A stretch of 38,334 nt of DNA from positions 1 through 38,334 of the forward strand of contig CAMWID010000030.1 of NCBI GenBank assembly GCA_947174235.1, in the 5' to 3' direction. Each line of letters opens with the position of its first letter. The first letter of the stretch is position 1. Below are positions 16,208 to 24,808 of this stretch, piece by piece. A program made the position numbers and the translations under genes. Under the pieces are notes generated by a model, which saw nothing but the letters and a program-made list of their open reading frames with translations, searched no databases and was not told where the DNA came from. This DNA comes from an uncultured Porphyromonadaceae bacterium. Lineage in GTDB: Bacteria; Bacteroidota; Bacteroidia; Bacteroidales; Muribaculaceae.

Positions 16208-17470
16208 ATGAAAAAGACATTCACCATAAACGTCGCCGGATTCCCTTTCACAATCGACGACGACGCATACACCCTTCTTAACGACTACCTCGACACTATC
16301 GAACATGCGTTTGCAAGACAGGATGACGCCCGCGAACTTGTGGACGACATTGAAAGCCGTGTGGCTGAACTTCTGCTTGAGCTGACATCATCCGGCAGTT
16401 CAATCGTATCTGCGGAAAACGTGGAAAACGTGATCCAAAGGATAGGTCAGCCTGAAGAGATGATTGAGGAAGACGTATCCCTGTCGATAGATTCAGACGG
16501 AACCGCTAAAGAATCTGTCAGATATTCAAAAGATTCTGCCACTCCCCCTCCATATATTCCACCGGCGCCGGCTGTAAAGAAAAAACTTTTCCGGGATCCA
16601 CAGAATGCAATGCTGGGAGGGGTATGTTCCGGGTTCGCTTATTATTTAAATGCTGACCCTACAGCCGTGAGACTGATCACGGTGCTTCTTACCGTGCTTT
16701 CAGTAGCCACTACGGGTATAGCCTATCTTATACTATGGATAGTAATGCCCGAAGCAAGGACTCCATATGAACGTATGCAGATGATGGGAGAAAGTCCCAC
16801 CATGGAGAATATCGGCAAAAGCGTGACTGAAAATTTCAGGGAAGACAACAGTCAGGTCCAACAACACTACGCGACTGTAAAAAACGCCGGATTCGGGGAT
16901 TCTCTTGCCAGCTTCTTCGGAATGTGTGCAAAAACTTTTGTCATTATCGGGCTGATCATAGCCATACCCCTGCTTATTGCAATGGTGATAGTACTTATCG
17001 GTTGCATATTCGCATTGATAATATTCGGGACAAGTTGGGGATGGTCTATATTCGGAGAGTCCACACCCTCGTGGTACGCTTCCGCAGGAACAATACCGCT
17101 GTGGGGGATAACTTGCGGCATAGGATGCATCCTCGCTCTCGGAATACCGCTCTATCTCCTTGTCCGCATGGGACTTAAAAAAAAGGCACCCCTCTCGAAA
17201 AACGTCAGGAACACTCTTATAATTCTATGGGCAGCCGGTCTCATCACCGGAGGATACTCGACAGGAAGGATAATCAATCTCTCTGAAAATCTGGACAACG
17301 GAAAGATGGAGTTTATGAACTACGACGTTTATTCCTCCGAAGATCAGGACAATATTACAACAGATGAAGAAGCATCTCTCTACGATTCAATCAATTCCTG
17401 TTCAGAGACTGAGGTGACTGATTCAATCACTACGTCAGGCTCCTCCGTCAGCAATCCGTCAGGACAATGA
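16208..17470 (+). CDS. PspC-domain inner-membrane protein
   Basis: This is a 420-residue membrane protein. Residues 1-90 form a soluble helical region (TINVAGFPFTIDDDAYTLLN and the QRIGQPEEM segment) found in many Bacteroidota PspC proteins. A proline-rich linker follows (about 112-124). The PspC domain spans about 124-182: LFRDPQNAMLGGVCSGFAYY, the DPTAVRL motif, then a membrane helix ending in LWIVMPE. Further hydrophobic segments lie at about 243-273, 293-320 and 335-352. A hydrophilic, Ser/Thr- and acid-rich tail completes it. PspC in proteobacteria senses envelope stress and controls PspA/PspF. No PspA is seen here, so the role is open. Its place behind PadR and the receptors suggests an envelope-response output or sensor. 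A perfect hairpin at 17596-17628 closes the unit. Confidence 0.88.
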   Translation: MKKTFTINVAGFPFTIDDDAYTLLNDYLDTIEHAFARQDDARELVDDIESRVAELLLELTSSGSSIVSAENVENVIQRIGQPEEMIEEDVSLSIDSDGTAKESVRYSKDSATPPPYIPPAPAVKKKLFRDPQNAMLGGVCSGFAYYLNADPTAVRLITVLLTVLSVATTGIAYLILWIVMPEARTPYERMQMMGESPTMENIGKSVTENFREDNSQVQQHYATVKNAGFGDSLASFFGMCAKTFVIIGLIIAIPLLIAMVIVLIGCIFALIIFGTSWGWSIFGESTPSWYASAGTIPLWGITCGIGCILALGIPLYLLVRMGLKKKAPLSKNVRNTLIILWAAGLITGGYSTGRIINLSENLDNGKMEFMNYDVYSSEDQDNITTDEEASLYDSINSCSETEVTDSITTSGSSVSNPSGQ

Positions 17471-17860
17471 CCGAACGGCGAAAGGCGCCTTACCGGAATC
17501 CGAACGGCGCAGACTCCCGTTATATATACATCAACTTGGATTAAAAACATATACTCATACATTTTATAAAAATTAAACCATTTATCTACCTTTAGAGAAT
17601 AGAACCGACGTGATGTCGGTTCTATTCTGTTATTTGGCGAGAATTTTCATTGAAAATCAAAGTATTTTTGCTGATATTTTTCAGATTACAGGATTTTTCG
17701 TTAACTTCGCATGATATTTAAGACGGAATTATGTTTCATTGCATGGAAGTTGTTTCACCAGCGTCATTGTGTGATGATTATACTGATTGCGGCGACTCCG
17801 GCAAAAGTCCGGAACATCTAAACGAAGCCAATCGTATCCGGAATCAAAACTGACACATAT
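17471..17860. other. Intergenic region between the PspC gene and ftsY
   Basis: These 390 bases hold no convincing gene. They contain the terminator at 17596-17628 and two -7-like elements for ftsY: TATTTTTG at 17663-17670 and TAACTTCG at 17702-17709. Neither has a well-spaced TTTG box. About 150 bases of leader-like sequence without strong structure follow. I looked for a remnant of a small ribosomal-operon gene and saw none. Confidence 0.6.
17596..17628 (+). terminator. Terminator of the receptor-PadR-PspC operon
   Basis: Bases 17596-17609 pair perfectly with 17615-17628 in a 14-bp stem with a 5-base loop, followed by GTTATTT. It lies 125 bases beyond the PspC gene's stop codon. Confidence 0.75.
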
Positions 17861-18829
17861 ATGGGATTCTTTAAAAACCTGTTCTCCAAAGAAAAAAAGG
17901 AAAAGCTTGACACCGGTCTACAGAAAACCAAAGAAGGTGTTTGGAGCAAAATAACTCGCGCCGTCGCAGGCAAGAGTAAAGTTGACGACGAAGTTCTTGA
18001 CAATCTTGAGGAGGCGTTCATCACAAGCGATGTAGGCGTCGACACCACCCTGAAGATCATTGAACGTATAGAGGAACGCGTGGCTCGAGACAAATATGTA
18101 AATTCGGAAGAGCTGAACAATCTGCTGTGCGAAGAGATCACCGACATGCTCGCACGTCCTGAAAACACAGAAGAAGGTCTTGATGATTTTGAAGTGAAAA
18201 AGACCGGACATCCCTATGTGATAATGGTGGTCGGTGTGAACGGAGTTGGAAAAACCACCACAATAGGGAAACTCGCAGCCCAATATAAAAAAGCCGGAAA
18301 CAAGGTTGTGCTCGGAGCCGCCGACACATTCCGCGCAGCCGCCATCGAACAGCTTGACATCTGGGGTGAGCGCGTCGGGGTGCCGGTAATAAAACAAAAA
18401 ATGGGCAGCGACCCTGCCGCAGTAGCCTATGACACACTTGCCTCTGCCAAAGCACAGGATGCGGATGTGGTCATCATCGATACTGCAGGACGCCTTCACA
18501 ACAAGATAGGGCTCATGAACGAGCTGACCAAAATCAAAAACGTAATGAAACGCGTGGTACCGGAAGCCCCACAGGAGATCCTCCTTGTGCTTGACGGCTC
18601 TACAGGACAGAACGCGTTTGAACAGGCACGGCAGTTCGTGGCAGCCACAGAGGTGAACGCGCTCGCCGTGACAAAACTTGACGGCACTGCCAAAGGGGGC
18701 GTAGTGATCGGCATCAGCGACCAGTTTAAAATCCCCGTAAAATATATCGGTATCGGAGAAGGTATCGACGATCTCCAGATTTTCCGTCCCGAGGAGTTTG
18801 TCCGTTCTTTATTCCTGTCAGAAAAATAG
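17861..18829 (+). CDS. ftsY: Signal recognition particle receptor FtsY
   Basis: FtsY is the membrane-associated SRP receptor GTPase that hands ribosome-nascent-chain complexes to the Sec translocon. It has 322 residues and lacks the long acidic A domain of E. coli FtsY. It starts instead with a short amphipathic membrane-targeting helix ([15 protein letters not shown]). The N domain spans about 20-105. The G domain shows the P-loop [10 protein letters not shown] (125-134), [11 protein letters not shown] (155-165), DTAGRL (207-212), [10 protein letters not shown] and [12 protein letters not shown]. It is nine bases ahead of rimO, so the two are co-transcribed. In Bacteroides, as I remember it, ftsY-rimO usually follow rpmB-rpmG; here they lie about 18 kb away from those genes. 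Confidence 0.97.
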   Translation: MGFFKNLFSKEKKEKLDTGLQKTKEGVWSKITRAVAGKSKVDDEVLDNLEEAFITSDVGVDTTLKIIERIEERVARDKYVNSEELNNLLCEEITDMLARPENTEEGLDDFEVKKTGHPYVIMVVGVNGVGKTTTIGKLAAQYKKAGNKVVLGAADTFRAAAIEQLDIWGERVGVPVIKQKMGSDPAAVAYDTLASAKAQDADVVIIDTAGRLHNKIGLMNELTKIKNVMKRVVPEAPQEILLVLDGSTGQNAFEQARQFVAATEVNALAVTKLDGTAKGGVVIGISDQFKIPVKYIGIGEGIDDLQIFRPEEFVRSLFLSEK

Positions 18830-18838
18830 TTCCGTTTT

Positions 18839-20146
18839 ATGTATAAAAAAAACAGGATCGATATAATTTCAATGGGCTGCTCAAAGAATCTTATAGATTC
18901 AGAGCGGCTCATTCGTCAATTGTCTGCGAAAGGATATGAGGTGGCTCATGATCCGGATCGTGTATGCGGCGAATATGTTGTGGTCAACACCTGCGGCTTT
19001 ATAGCCGACGCCAAAGAGGAATCTATCTCCACAATCCTCGGGCTTACTCAGTTGAAAGAAGAAGGCGACATAAAAAACATCATCGTCATGGGATGCCTGT
19101 CTCAGCGATATATGGATGACCTGAAGGCGGAAATGCCTGAAGTCGACATATGGTATGGAAAATTTGACTGGAAAAATTTTATACAGACACTCCCCGACCG
19201 CACCGATCATGCCGCCAGACCTAAATCATGGGAAAGGACACTCACGACCCCGCCCCATAGCGCTTACATCAAGATATCGGAAGGTTGCAACAGATTCTGT
19301 GCGTTCTGCGCCATACCTCTCATCACAGGCAGACATCAGTCAAGACCCATTGATGAGATTCTTGAAGAGGTAAAGCATCTTGTAAGCGAAGGAGTGAAGG
19401 AATTTAATGTTATAGCCCAGGATCTCTCTTCCTACGGAACTGATCTCTACGGCAAACATGCGCTCGCACGCCTGGTGGAAGACATGGCACAGATCGAAGG
19501 GGTGGAATGGATCAGGCTTCATTACGCATATCCTTCCGACTTTCCAATGGATCTTCTCCCTGTCATGGCTAAATATGACAATGTGTGCAAGTATATTGAC
19601 ATAGCCCTTCAGCATATCTCTGACAACGTGCTTGACAACATGAGACGTCATATAGACAAAGAGCAGACCCTTTCGCTTCTGAAAGAGATCAGAAACCGGG
19701 TTCCCGGAATAAAGATACGCACCACTCTCATGACAGGATTCCCCGGGGAAGGGGAAAAGGAATTCGAAGAACTTGTAGAATTCGTCAGGACTCAGAAATT
19801 CGACCGGATGGGAGCGTTCGCATATTGCGAGGAAGACGACACGTTCGCCGCCAAAAGTCTTGAGGATTCCATTCCTCAGGAAACCAAACAGGCGCGTCTT
19901 GACAAAATAATGGAAATACAGGAGGGAATAGCTCTCGAGCTCAACGAGAAAATGATCGGAAGCATCCAGAAAGTACTTGTCGACAGGATAGAAGGAGAAA
20001 CGGCTTACGGCAGGACACAATATGACTCGCCGGAAGTGGATCCTGAAGTCCTGATCAATGACAACACTCTGACTCCCGGAACATTTGTCAATGTCAGAAT
20101 CACGGAAGCATATCCTTTCGAACTGATCGGCAAACCGGTGTACTAA
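18839..20146 (+). CDS. rimO: Ribosomal protein S12 methylthiotransferase RimO
   Basis: RimO is a radical-SAM enzyme with two 4Fe-4S clusters that methylthiolates the conserved Asp of ribosomal protein S12. It has 435 residues, the normal length. The N-terminal UPF0004 domain carries the auxiliary-cluster cysteines C14 (SMGCSKN), C52 (NTCGF) and C86 (MGCLSQR). The radical-SAM motif is C150-x3-C154-x2-C157 in EGCNRFCAFCAIP. A TRAM domain ends the protein (about 370-435). SMGCSKN and the TRAM tail mark RimO rather than MiaB. It starts nine bases after ftsY and is followed after 29 bases by the isochorismate synthase gene, so the three probably form one operon. Confidence 0.97.
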   Translation: MYKKNRIDIISMGCSKNLIDSERLIRQLSAKGYEVAHDPDRVCGEYVVVNTCGFIADAKEESISTILGLTQLKEEGDIKNIIVMGCLSQRYMDDLKAEMPEVDIWYGKFDWKNFIQTLPDRTDHAARPKSWERTLTTPPHSAYIKISEGCNRFCAFCAIPLITGRHQSRPIDEILEEVKHLVSEGVKEFNVIAQDLSSYGTDLYGKHALARLVEDMAQIEGVEWIRLHYAYPSDFPMDLLPVMAKYDNVCKYIDIALQHISDNVLDNMRRHIDKEQTLSLLKEIRNRVPGIKIRTTLMTGFPGEGEKEFEELVEFVRTQKFDRMGAFAYCEEDDTFAAKSLEDSIPQETKQARLDKIMEIQEGIALELNEKMIGSIQKVLVDRIEGETAYGRTQYDSPEVDPEVLINDNTLTPGTFVNVRITEAYPFELIGKPVY

Positions 20147-20175
20147 TTCCTTTAACAACCACATAACCGCACGCA

Positions 20176-21276
20176 ATGTCTATCCGATTTGACAAAGATT
20201 CAAGAAAAGCCACCAACGGTCCGATGATTTTTTTCTCCGACCCGTCGGCGGAAATATCCCTCGGCGAAGAAATCAGAGGTGCGATAGAATCAAGGCTGTC
20301 TTTCTATGCCTACAGAAGACCGGGAGACCTTATGATCTCATTCGGTTCTTCAGAAGGAGTGACCGAGGGGATCGGCGAGCCGGGATTTGTAATCGCTCCA
20401 TTTTATCCTGACGCACCTTATCTCACGATTCCATATCGTCAGGTAAAAACGCATGGATGCAACAGCGGATCAAGCTACAGATGTCCCTCCGCATCCACGA
20501 CACGTGAAGAACATCAGGCTGAGATCAGAAGAATTCAGGAGGTTCTCAAAAAAAACGGTACCGGTAAAATTATAGCTACAAGAATCAGTGTGGAAAACAA
20601 GCGCGTGGATGTTGGCGCGACATTCGCAGAACTGTCAAGATCTCATCCCGACGCTTTTGTCTTCTGTTTTTCCACCCCTGTGTCAGGATGTTGGATAGGA
20701 GCTTCTCCTGAATTACTGCTCGAATCCGGACATCACGGACTGTCGACAATGGCTCTTGCCGGAACCAGAGAAGCCGGACATCACGGTGACTGGGACATAA
20801 AGAATGTGGAAGAACAACAAATGGTGACAGCTTTCATTTCGGAGACCCTTCTCCACAACGGCATTGACCCTCTTATTGGAGACACATTCTCCAAGAGAGC
20901 GGGAAAGGTGGAACATCTATGTACTCCCGTCTCGGGTAAACCCGACATCCCGCTTTCGGCAGACTCCCTGACATCACTCCTACGTGACCTATCCCCTACT
21001 CCGGCGCTTTGCGGCATGCCGCGCGATCTCGCCTTGAAAATAATTAAAGAGACTGAAAATTTCAGCCGTGGCTATTACGGAGGGTTCTGCGGTCCGTACC
21101 GGTCACCTTCGGATTTCTCATTTTATGTGAATCTTAGGTGTTGCCTTGTGGAAGATACCCGCTATTGTATCTACACGGGCGGAGGGATCACATTGCTCTC
21201 GGATGCTGAATCGGAATGGAATGAAACGGAATTTAAATCATTCACTATGCGTGACGGCATCCGGTTTGAGAATTAA
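20176..21276 (+). CDS. menF: Isochorismate synthase (chorismate-binding enzyme)
   Basis: This 366-residue member of the chorismate-binding family probably converts chorismate to isochorismate, the first step of menaquinone synthesis. The C-terminal two thirds carry the family signatures: TMALAGTRE (about 194-202), KVEHLCTPVSGKPD, LSPTPALCGMPRDLAL, the YYGGFCGP segment, and the terminal YTGGGITLLSDAESEWNETEFK, which lines the Mg2+/chorismate site. The LSPTPALCG motif and single-domain length favour isochorismate synthase over anthranilate or aminodeoxychorismate synthase. No glutaminase subunit lies nearby. What is odd is the setting: no menD, menB, menE or menC is adjacent, and the gene sits behind ftsY-rimO. 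The start is the ATG at 20176. The next gene begins 70 bases downstream with no terminator between. Confidence 0.85.
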   Translation: MSIRFDKDSRKATNGPMIFFSDPSAEISLGEEIRGAIESRLSFYAYRRPGDLMISFGSSEGVTEGIGEPGFVIAPFYPDAPYLTIPYRQVKTHGCNSGSSYRCPSASTTREEHQAEIRRIQEVLKKNGTGKIIATRISVENKRVDVGATFAELSRSHPDAFVFCFSTPVSGCWIGASPELLLESGHHGLSTMALAGTREAGHHGDWDIKNVEEQQMVTAFISETLLHNGIDPLIGDTFSKRAGKVEHLCTPVSGKPDIPLSADSLTSLLRDLSPTPALCGMPRDLALKIIKETENFSRGYYGGFCGPYRSPSDFSFYVNLRCCLVEDTRYCIYTGGGITLLSDAESEWNETEFKSFTMRDGIRFEN

Positions 21277-21346
21277 GAATACACAGGTTCTCAATTCTCC
21301 GAAACTCTTTTTAAAACAACAACAATTTTATCTAAACAATATAATT

Positions 21347-23386
21347 ATGAATTTTATCAATCATGCTCTCGCGCTCGCTATGGCGGCAATCCCTTTTGCC
21401 GCAGGAGCGGAGCATCTCAAGAGCCTCGATCCCAAAAGTATCGACCCTGAGACACCGGCATCCAAGGATTTCTACCAACATGTCAACAAAGGATGGATGG
21501 AAAGCCACCCGCTTACTCCTGAATATGCCCGCTATGGACAATTCAACATCCTCAACGATTCAAGCAACAACAGAATCCAGCGCATTGTTACCAATCTTTC
21601 AAAGACCAATCCGCAAAAAGGCACAAACGCGTACAAGATTGCCGCTCTCTATGAGGCTGCGATGGATTCCGTGCGTAGAAATCAGCTCGGTGCCGAACCA
21701 ATAAAGGCGGATCTTGCAAAAATTGAGAACACCACTCCCGAAGGTATGACCGACCTCTTCCTTTGGATGCATAAAAACTATGGTTCTCCCCTCTTTGGGG
21801 CAGGTCCGATGGAAAATCTCGCCAATAGCAAGGAGTATGCCATGTATGTAAGCGGAGGCGGACTTTCTCTCGGCGACCGCGACTACTATCTCAAGGATGA
21901 CAAGAGAAACAAAGACGTCAGGGAGGCATATCAGAAACTGATCGAAAGGCAGATGATGAACGCCGGATACAGCAAGAAAGATGCCAAGCGTATTGTAAAA
22001 AATGTGATGAAGATCGAAACCTTGATCGCTGATTCCACATGGACCCGCGAGGAAAGCCGCAATATCCCCGCCATGTATAATCCGCGTTCCATATCTCAGC
22101 TCAAGGAGATGTATCCCAACCTGCCCTGGGACCGTTTCTTCATTGAGACGATGGGTATAGAGACACCCGAACAGGTCATTGTCACTGAAATCAATACTGT
22201 CAAACAGGCGGACAATCTTTTCGCTTCACTGTCTGACCGTGAAAAGAAAGATTATTATCTCTGGCAATACGTAAAAGGTGCGTCACCTTATCTGAGCGAC
22301 AATTTCAGCGATGCCGCATTTGAGTTCAATAAAGTGATGAGCGGTGTCCAGGAGCAGCGTCCCAGATGGAAACGCGCGCTGTCTGTCACCGAAGGATACC
22401 TGGGAGAGGCGATCGGTGAGCTCTACGTGGAAGAATATTTCCCGCAAAGTTCAAAAGACTATATGATCGGACTTGTGGAGAATCTGCGCAACGCGCTTGG
22501 CAAGCATATTATCCACCTTCCCTGGATGAGCGACGACACCAAGGTGCAGGCGATGAAAAAGCTGAATTCTATCACTGTAAAGATCGGATACCCCGACAAA
22601 TGGAAAGATTATTCAACATTGGATATCGATCCCTCTCTTTCATACTGGGAGAACGTTCACAACGCTAATATGTGGCAGGTGCAGGAGACTCTAAACAAAT
22701 GGGGAAAACCTGTAGACCGCACCGAATGGGGCATGACACCTCAGACCATCAACGCTTATTACAACCCTCTCAACAATGAGATAGTATTCCCGGCAGGCAT
22801 ACTTCAGGCTCCGTTCTACGATCCTGAATCAAGCGATGCAGAAAACTATGGCGGTATCGGCGTAGTCATCGGTCATGAGCTGACACACGGATTCGACGAT
22901 CAGGGTTGCCAGTTTGACGCAGACGGCAACATGGTAAACTGGTGGGCACCGGAAGATGCCGCAGAGTTTAAAAAGCTTACAAAAGGTCTCGTCGACCAGT
23001 ATTCTGCTGTGGAAGTGCTTCCCGGTCTTCATGCAAACGGTGAATACACCCTCGGAGAGAACATCGCCGACCAGGGCGGACTCCGCATAGCAATGACCGC
23101 ATTCCTTGATTCCCAGAAAAAGAAAGGTGTAGACATAGAATCCGACGATGCCAAAATTGACGGATTCACCCCATTGCAGACATTCTATCTCAATTTCGCG
23201 AACCTGTGGGCTAACAATATCCGCGATGAGGAGATACGCTCGCTCACATCCGGTGACGTGCATTCCCTTGGCAAGAACCGTGTCAACGTGTCGCTTAAAA
23301 ACATTGAGCCATTCTTCAAGGCGTTTCAGATTAAAGAAGGAGATCCCATGTTCCTGCCTGCTTCCGAACGTGTGATTATCTGGTGA
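21347..23386 (+). CDS. Secreted M13-family (neprilysin/PepO-like) metalloendopeptidase
   Basis: This is a zinc endopeptidase that cleaves short peptides, 679 residues from the ATG at 21347. The frame stays open further upstream into menF, but only the 21347 start gives a signal peptide (about 1-21, ending AGAEH). It is therefore probably periplasmic or surface-exposed. The N-terminal domain (about 30-400) is the M13 lobe starting with DFYQHVNKGWMESHP. The catalytic domain has NAYYNPLNNEIVFPAGILQ. The zinc site is H510-E511-x2-H514 in GHELTHGFDDQG, the third ligand is E571 and Asp575 follows in GENIADQGG. The end, KNRVNVSLKN ending in VIIW, resembles the usual conserved C-terminal Cys-x-x-Trp region but without the cysteine. 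A 24-bp terminator follows. Confidence 0.93.
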   Translation: MNFINHALALAMAAIPFAAGAEHLKSLDPKSIDPETPASKDFYQHVNKGWMESHPLTPEYARYGQFNILNDSSNNRIQRIVTNLSKTNPQKGTNAYKIAALYEAAMDSVRRNQLGAEPIKADLAKIENTTPEGMTDLFLWMHKNYGSPLFGAGPMENLANSKEYAMYVSGGGLSLGDRDYYLKDDKRNKDVREAYQKLIERQMMNAGYSKKDAKRIVKNVMKIETLIADSTWTREESRNIPAMYNPRSISQLKEMYPNLPWDRFFIETMGIETPEQVIVTEINTVKQADNLFASLSDREKKDYYLWQYVKGASPYLSDNFSDAAFEFNKVMSGVQEQRPRWKRALSVTEGYLGEAIGELYVEEYFPQSSKDYMIGLVENLRNALGKHIIHLPWMSDDTKVQAMKKLNSITVKIGYPDKWKDYSTLDIDPSLSYWENVHNANMWQVQETLNKWGKPVDRTEWGMTPQTINAYYNPLNNEIVFPAGILQAPFYDPESSDAENYGGIGVVIGHELTHGFDDQGCQFDADGNMVNWWAPEDAAEFKKLTKGLVDQYSAVEVLPGLHANGEYTLGENIADQGGLRIAMTAFLDSQKKKGVDIESDDAKIDGFTPLQTFYLNFANLWANNIRDEEIRSLTSGDVHSLGKNRVNVSLKNIEPFFKAFQIKEGDPMFLPASERVIIW

Positions 23387-23408
23387 CACCATAAATCCTT
23401 ATCAACTA

Positions 23409-23467
23409 AAAAAGCGTTCCTTCAAATTCCGGAAGTTGAATATCCGGAATTTGAAGGAACGCTTTTT
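23409..23467 (+). terminator. Very long perfect terminator hairpin after the M13 peptidase gene
   Basis: Bases 23409-23432 pair perfectly with 23444-23467, 24 bp with an 11-base loop. The outer five pairs are A-T, so the 3' side ends in a U-run. It starts 23 bases past the stop codon. Confidence 0.9.
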
Positions 23468-23626
23468 AACGCGCTCCATACAACTTCATTAACAGCTTTT
23501 ATAAAATATGTTTATACTGCAAACAAAAAAGCCACGTTATATATAAGCGTCATAACAGTATATTGAAACCGTCAGCAAAGTCATCGATAAGTAATGCGGC
23601 AGACGAAATCAAGCAGACCAGATAAA

Positions 23627-23700
23627 TAAGTCATAATCATGAGTGGAGATTATATTGGAATTTTAATATTATCCAATACCCTGACCTAACTTATGACTTA
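23627..23700. promoter_or_regulatory. Nested inverted repeats upstream of the galactanase gene
   Basis: The outer arms are TAAGTCATAA (23627-23636) and TTATGACTTA (23691-23700), a perfect 10-bp match. The inner arms are TATTGGA (23653-23659) and TCCAATA (23672-23678), a perfect 7-bp match. The element ends 38 bases before the GH53 start codon. It could be an operator pair for a galactan-responsive regulator or an RNA hairpin in the leader; neither is proved. Confidence 0.45.
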
Positions 23701-23738
23701 CTCATAATAATTGAAATATAACCTATTATATTCACATA

Positions 23739-24800
23739 ATGACAATGATAGTACCCGCTATGGCAATCGCCGCAGCTATATTGTGCGGACAATGTCCGCC
23801 GTCGATTCCTTCCCCATGCCAGGAAAACGATATTATGGCGCCTGAGACAAAAAAGAATGTATTTGCCAAAGGTGCTGACGTAAGCTGGATCACACAGATG
23901 GAATCTGAGGGAATAAAGTTCTATACCCCAGGAGAGGCACGACAGGAAATGGAGTGTATGCAACTTCTGCGCGACCACTGTGGCATAAATTCCATAAGAC
24001 TGAGGGTCTGGGTCAATCCCCAAGACGGATGGAACAATATCGCTGATGTGGTGACAAAAGCTCGCAGGGCTGAAAATCTCGGTCTCAGAACAATGATCGA
24101 TTTCCATTTTTCAGACACCTGGGCGGACCCCGGACATCAGGAAATGCCGGAAGCATGGAAGAATCTTGAGTTCGAGGATCTGAAAATGGCTCTCGCTGAT
24201 CATGTAAAGGAGACACTCTCGGCTCTTGTAGATGCCGGAGTGAGTCCGGAATGGGTACAGATCGGGAATGAAACCACCCCGGGCATGATGCTCCCCGTCG
24301 GCTCTGTTGACAATCCGCGACAGCTCACACAACTTAACAACGCCGGATACGAGGCGGTAAAGTCTGTAATCCCCGCTGCAAAAGTAATAGTACATCTTGA
24401 CGGTGGACAAAATCAATGGGCATATGACAGAATGTTTGACATTCTTGAGGAAAATGGCGGCAAATACGACATGATCGGCATGTCGCTCTATCCATATTGG
24501 GCTCAACAGCAGGGAGAGACCGGCGGCTGGGAGAAAGTTGCCGACGACTGCAAATCAAATATCCTGCATCTCAAGAAAAAATATGGCAAACCTGTGATGA
24601 TCTGCGAGATCGGTATGCCCTACGATCAGGGGGATCTTTGCAGGCAACTCATATCCTCTATGATGGAAGCGGATGTAGAAGGTATTTTCTATTGGGAACC
24701 GCAGGCTCCCGCCGGGTATAACGGAGGCTATACCCTCGGGTGCTTCGAAAATGGCGCTCCGAACGCGGCATTCGATGCCTTCAAATCTAATTGCAAGTAA
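23739..24800 (+). CDS. GH53 arabinogalactan endo-beta-1,4-galactanase
   Basis: This is an endo-beta-1,4-galactanase of glycoside hydrolase family 53, 353 residues. It cuts the galactan chains of type I arabinogalactan and pectin side chains. Hydrophobic residues 1-15 act as a signal peptide (ATG at 23739 or at 23745). Cys16 and Cys19 follow but do not form a good lipobox. The (beta/alpha)8 domain begins at FAKGADVSWITQMESEG (about 42-58). Family signatures are SIRLRVWVNPQDGW, DFHFSDTWADPGHQ and VQIGNET with the acid/base Glu178. The nucleophile is Glu290 in MICEIGMPYDQG. The GH2 gene follows within about 10-20 bases, so the pair acts together. No SusC/SusD genes or regulator flank it, unlike typical galactan utilisation loci. 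Confidence 0.92.
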   Translation: MTMIVPAMAIAAAILCGQCPPSIPSPCQENDIMAPETKKNVFAKGADVSWITQMESEGIKFYTPGEARQEMECMQLLRDHCGINSIRLRVWVNPQDGWNNIADVVTKARRAENLGLRTMIDFHFSDTWADPGHQEMPEAWKNLEFEDLKMALADHVKETLSALVDAGVSPEWVQIGNETTPGMMLPVGSVDNPRQLTQLNNAGYEAVKSVIPAAKVIVHLDGGQNQWAYDRMFDILEENGGKYDMIGMSLYPYWAQQQGETGGWEKVADDCKSNILHLKKKYGKPVMICEIGMPYDQGDLCRQLISSMMEADVEGIFYWEPQAPAGYNGGYTLGCFENGAPNAAFDAFKSNCK

Positions 24801-24808
24801 CTAAACAT

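Larger units (their letters stand above)
23387..23738. other. Intergenic region between the M13 peptidase and galactanase genes
   Basis: These 352 AT-rich bases hold the M13 gene terminator (23409-23467) and, from 23627, a nested pair of inverted repeats just upstream of the GH53 gene. I see no strong TTTG / TAnnTTTG promoter, which may fit a regulated promoter needing an activator. No small gene is convincing. Confidence 0.65.

Noticed and set aside
19340..20176. 278-codon open frame on the - strand opposite rimO
   Set aside because: It lies entirely inside conserved rimO coding sequence, with no recognisable motif or signal. It is a shadow frame.
21146..21346. 67-residue N-terminal extension of the M13 peptidase, overlapping menF
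   Set aside because: It overlaps the conserved C-terminus of menF and hides the signal peptide beginning at 21347.
23739..23799. Lipoprotein signal in the GH53 protein
   Set aside because: Cys16 and Cys19 follow the hydrophobic stretch, but the residues before them do not match the usual L-A/S-G/A-C pattern.
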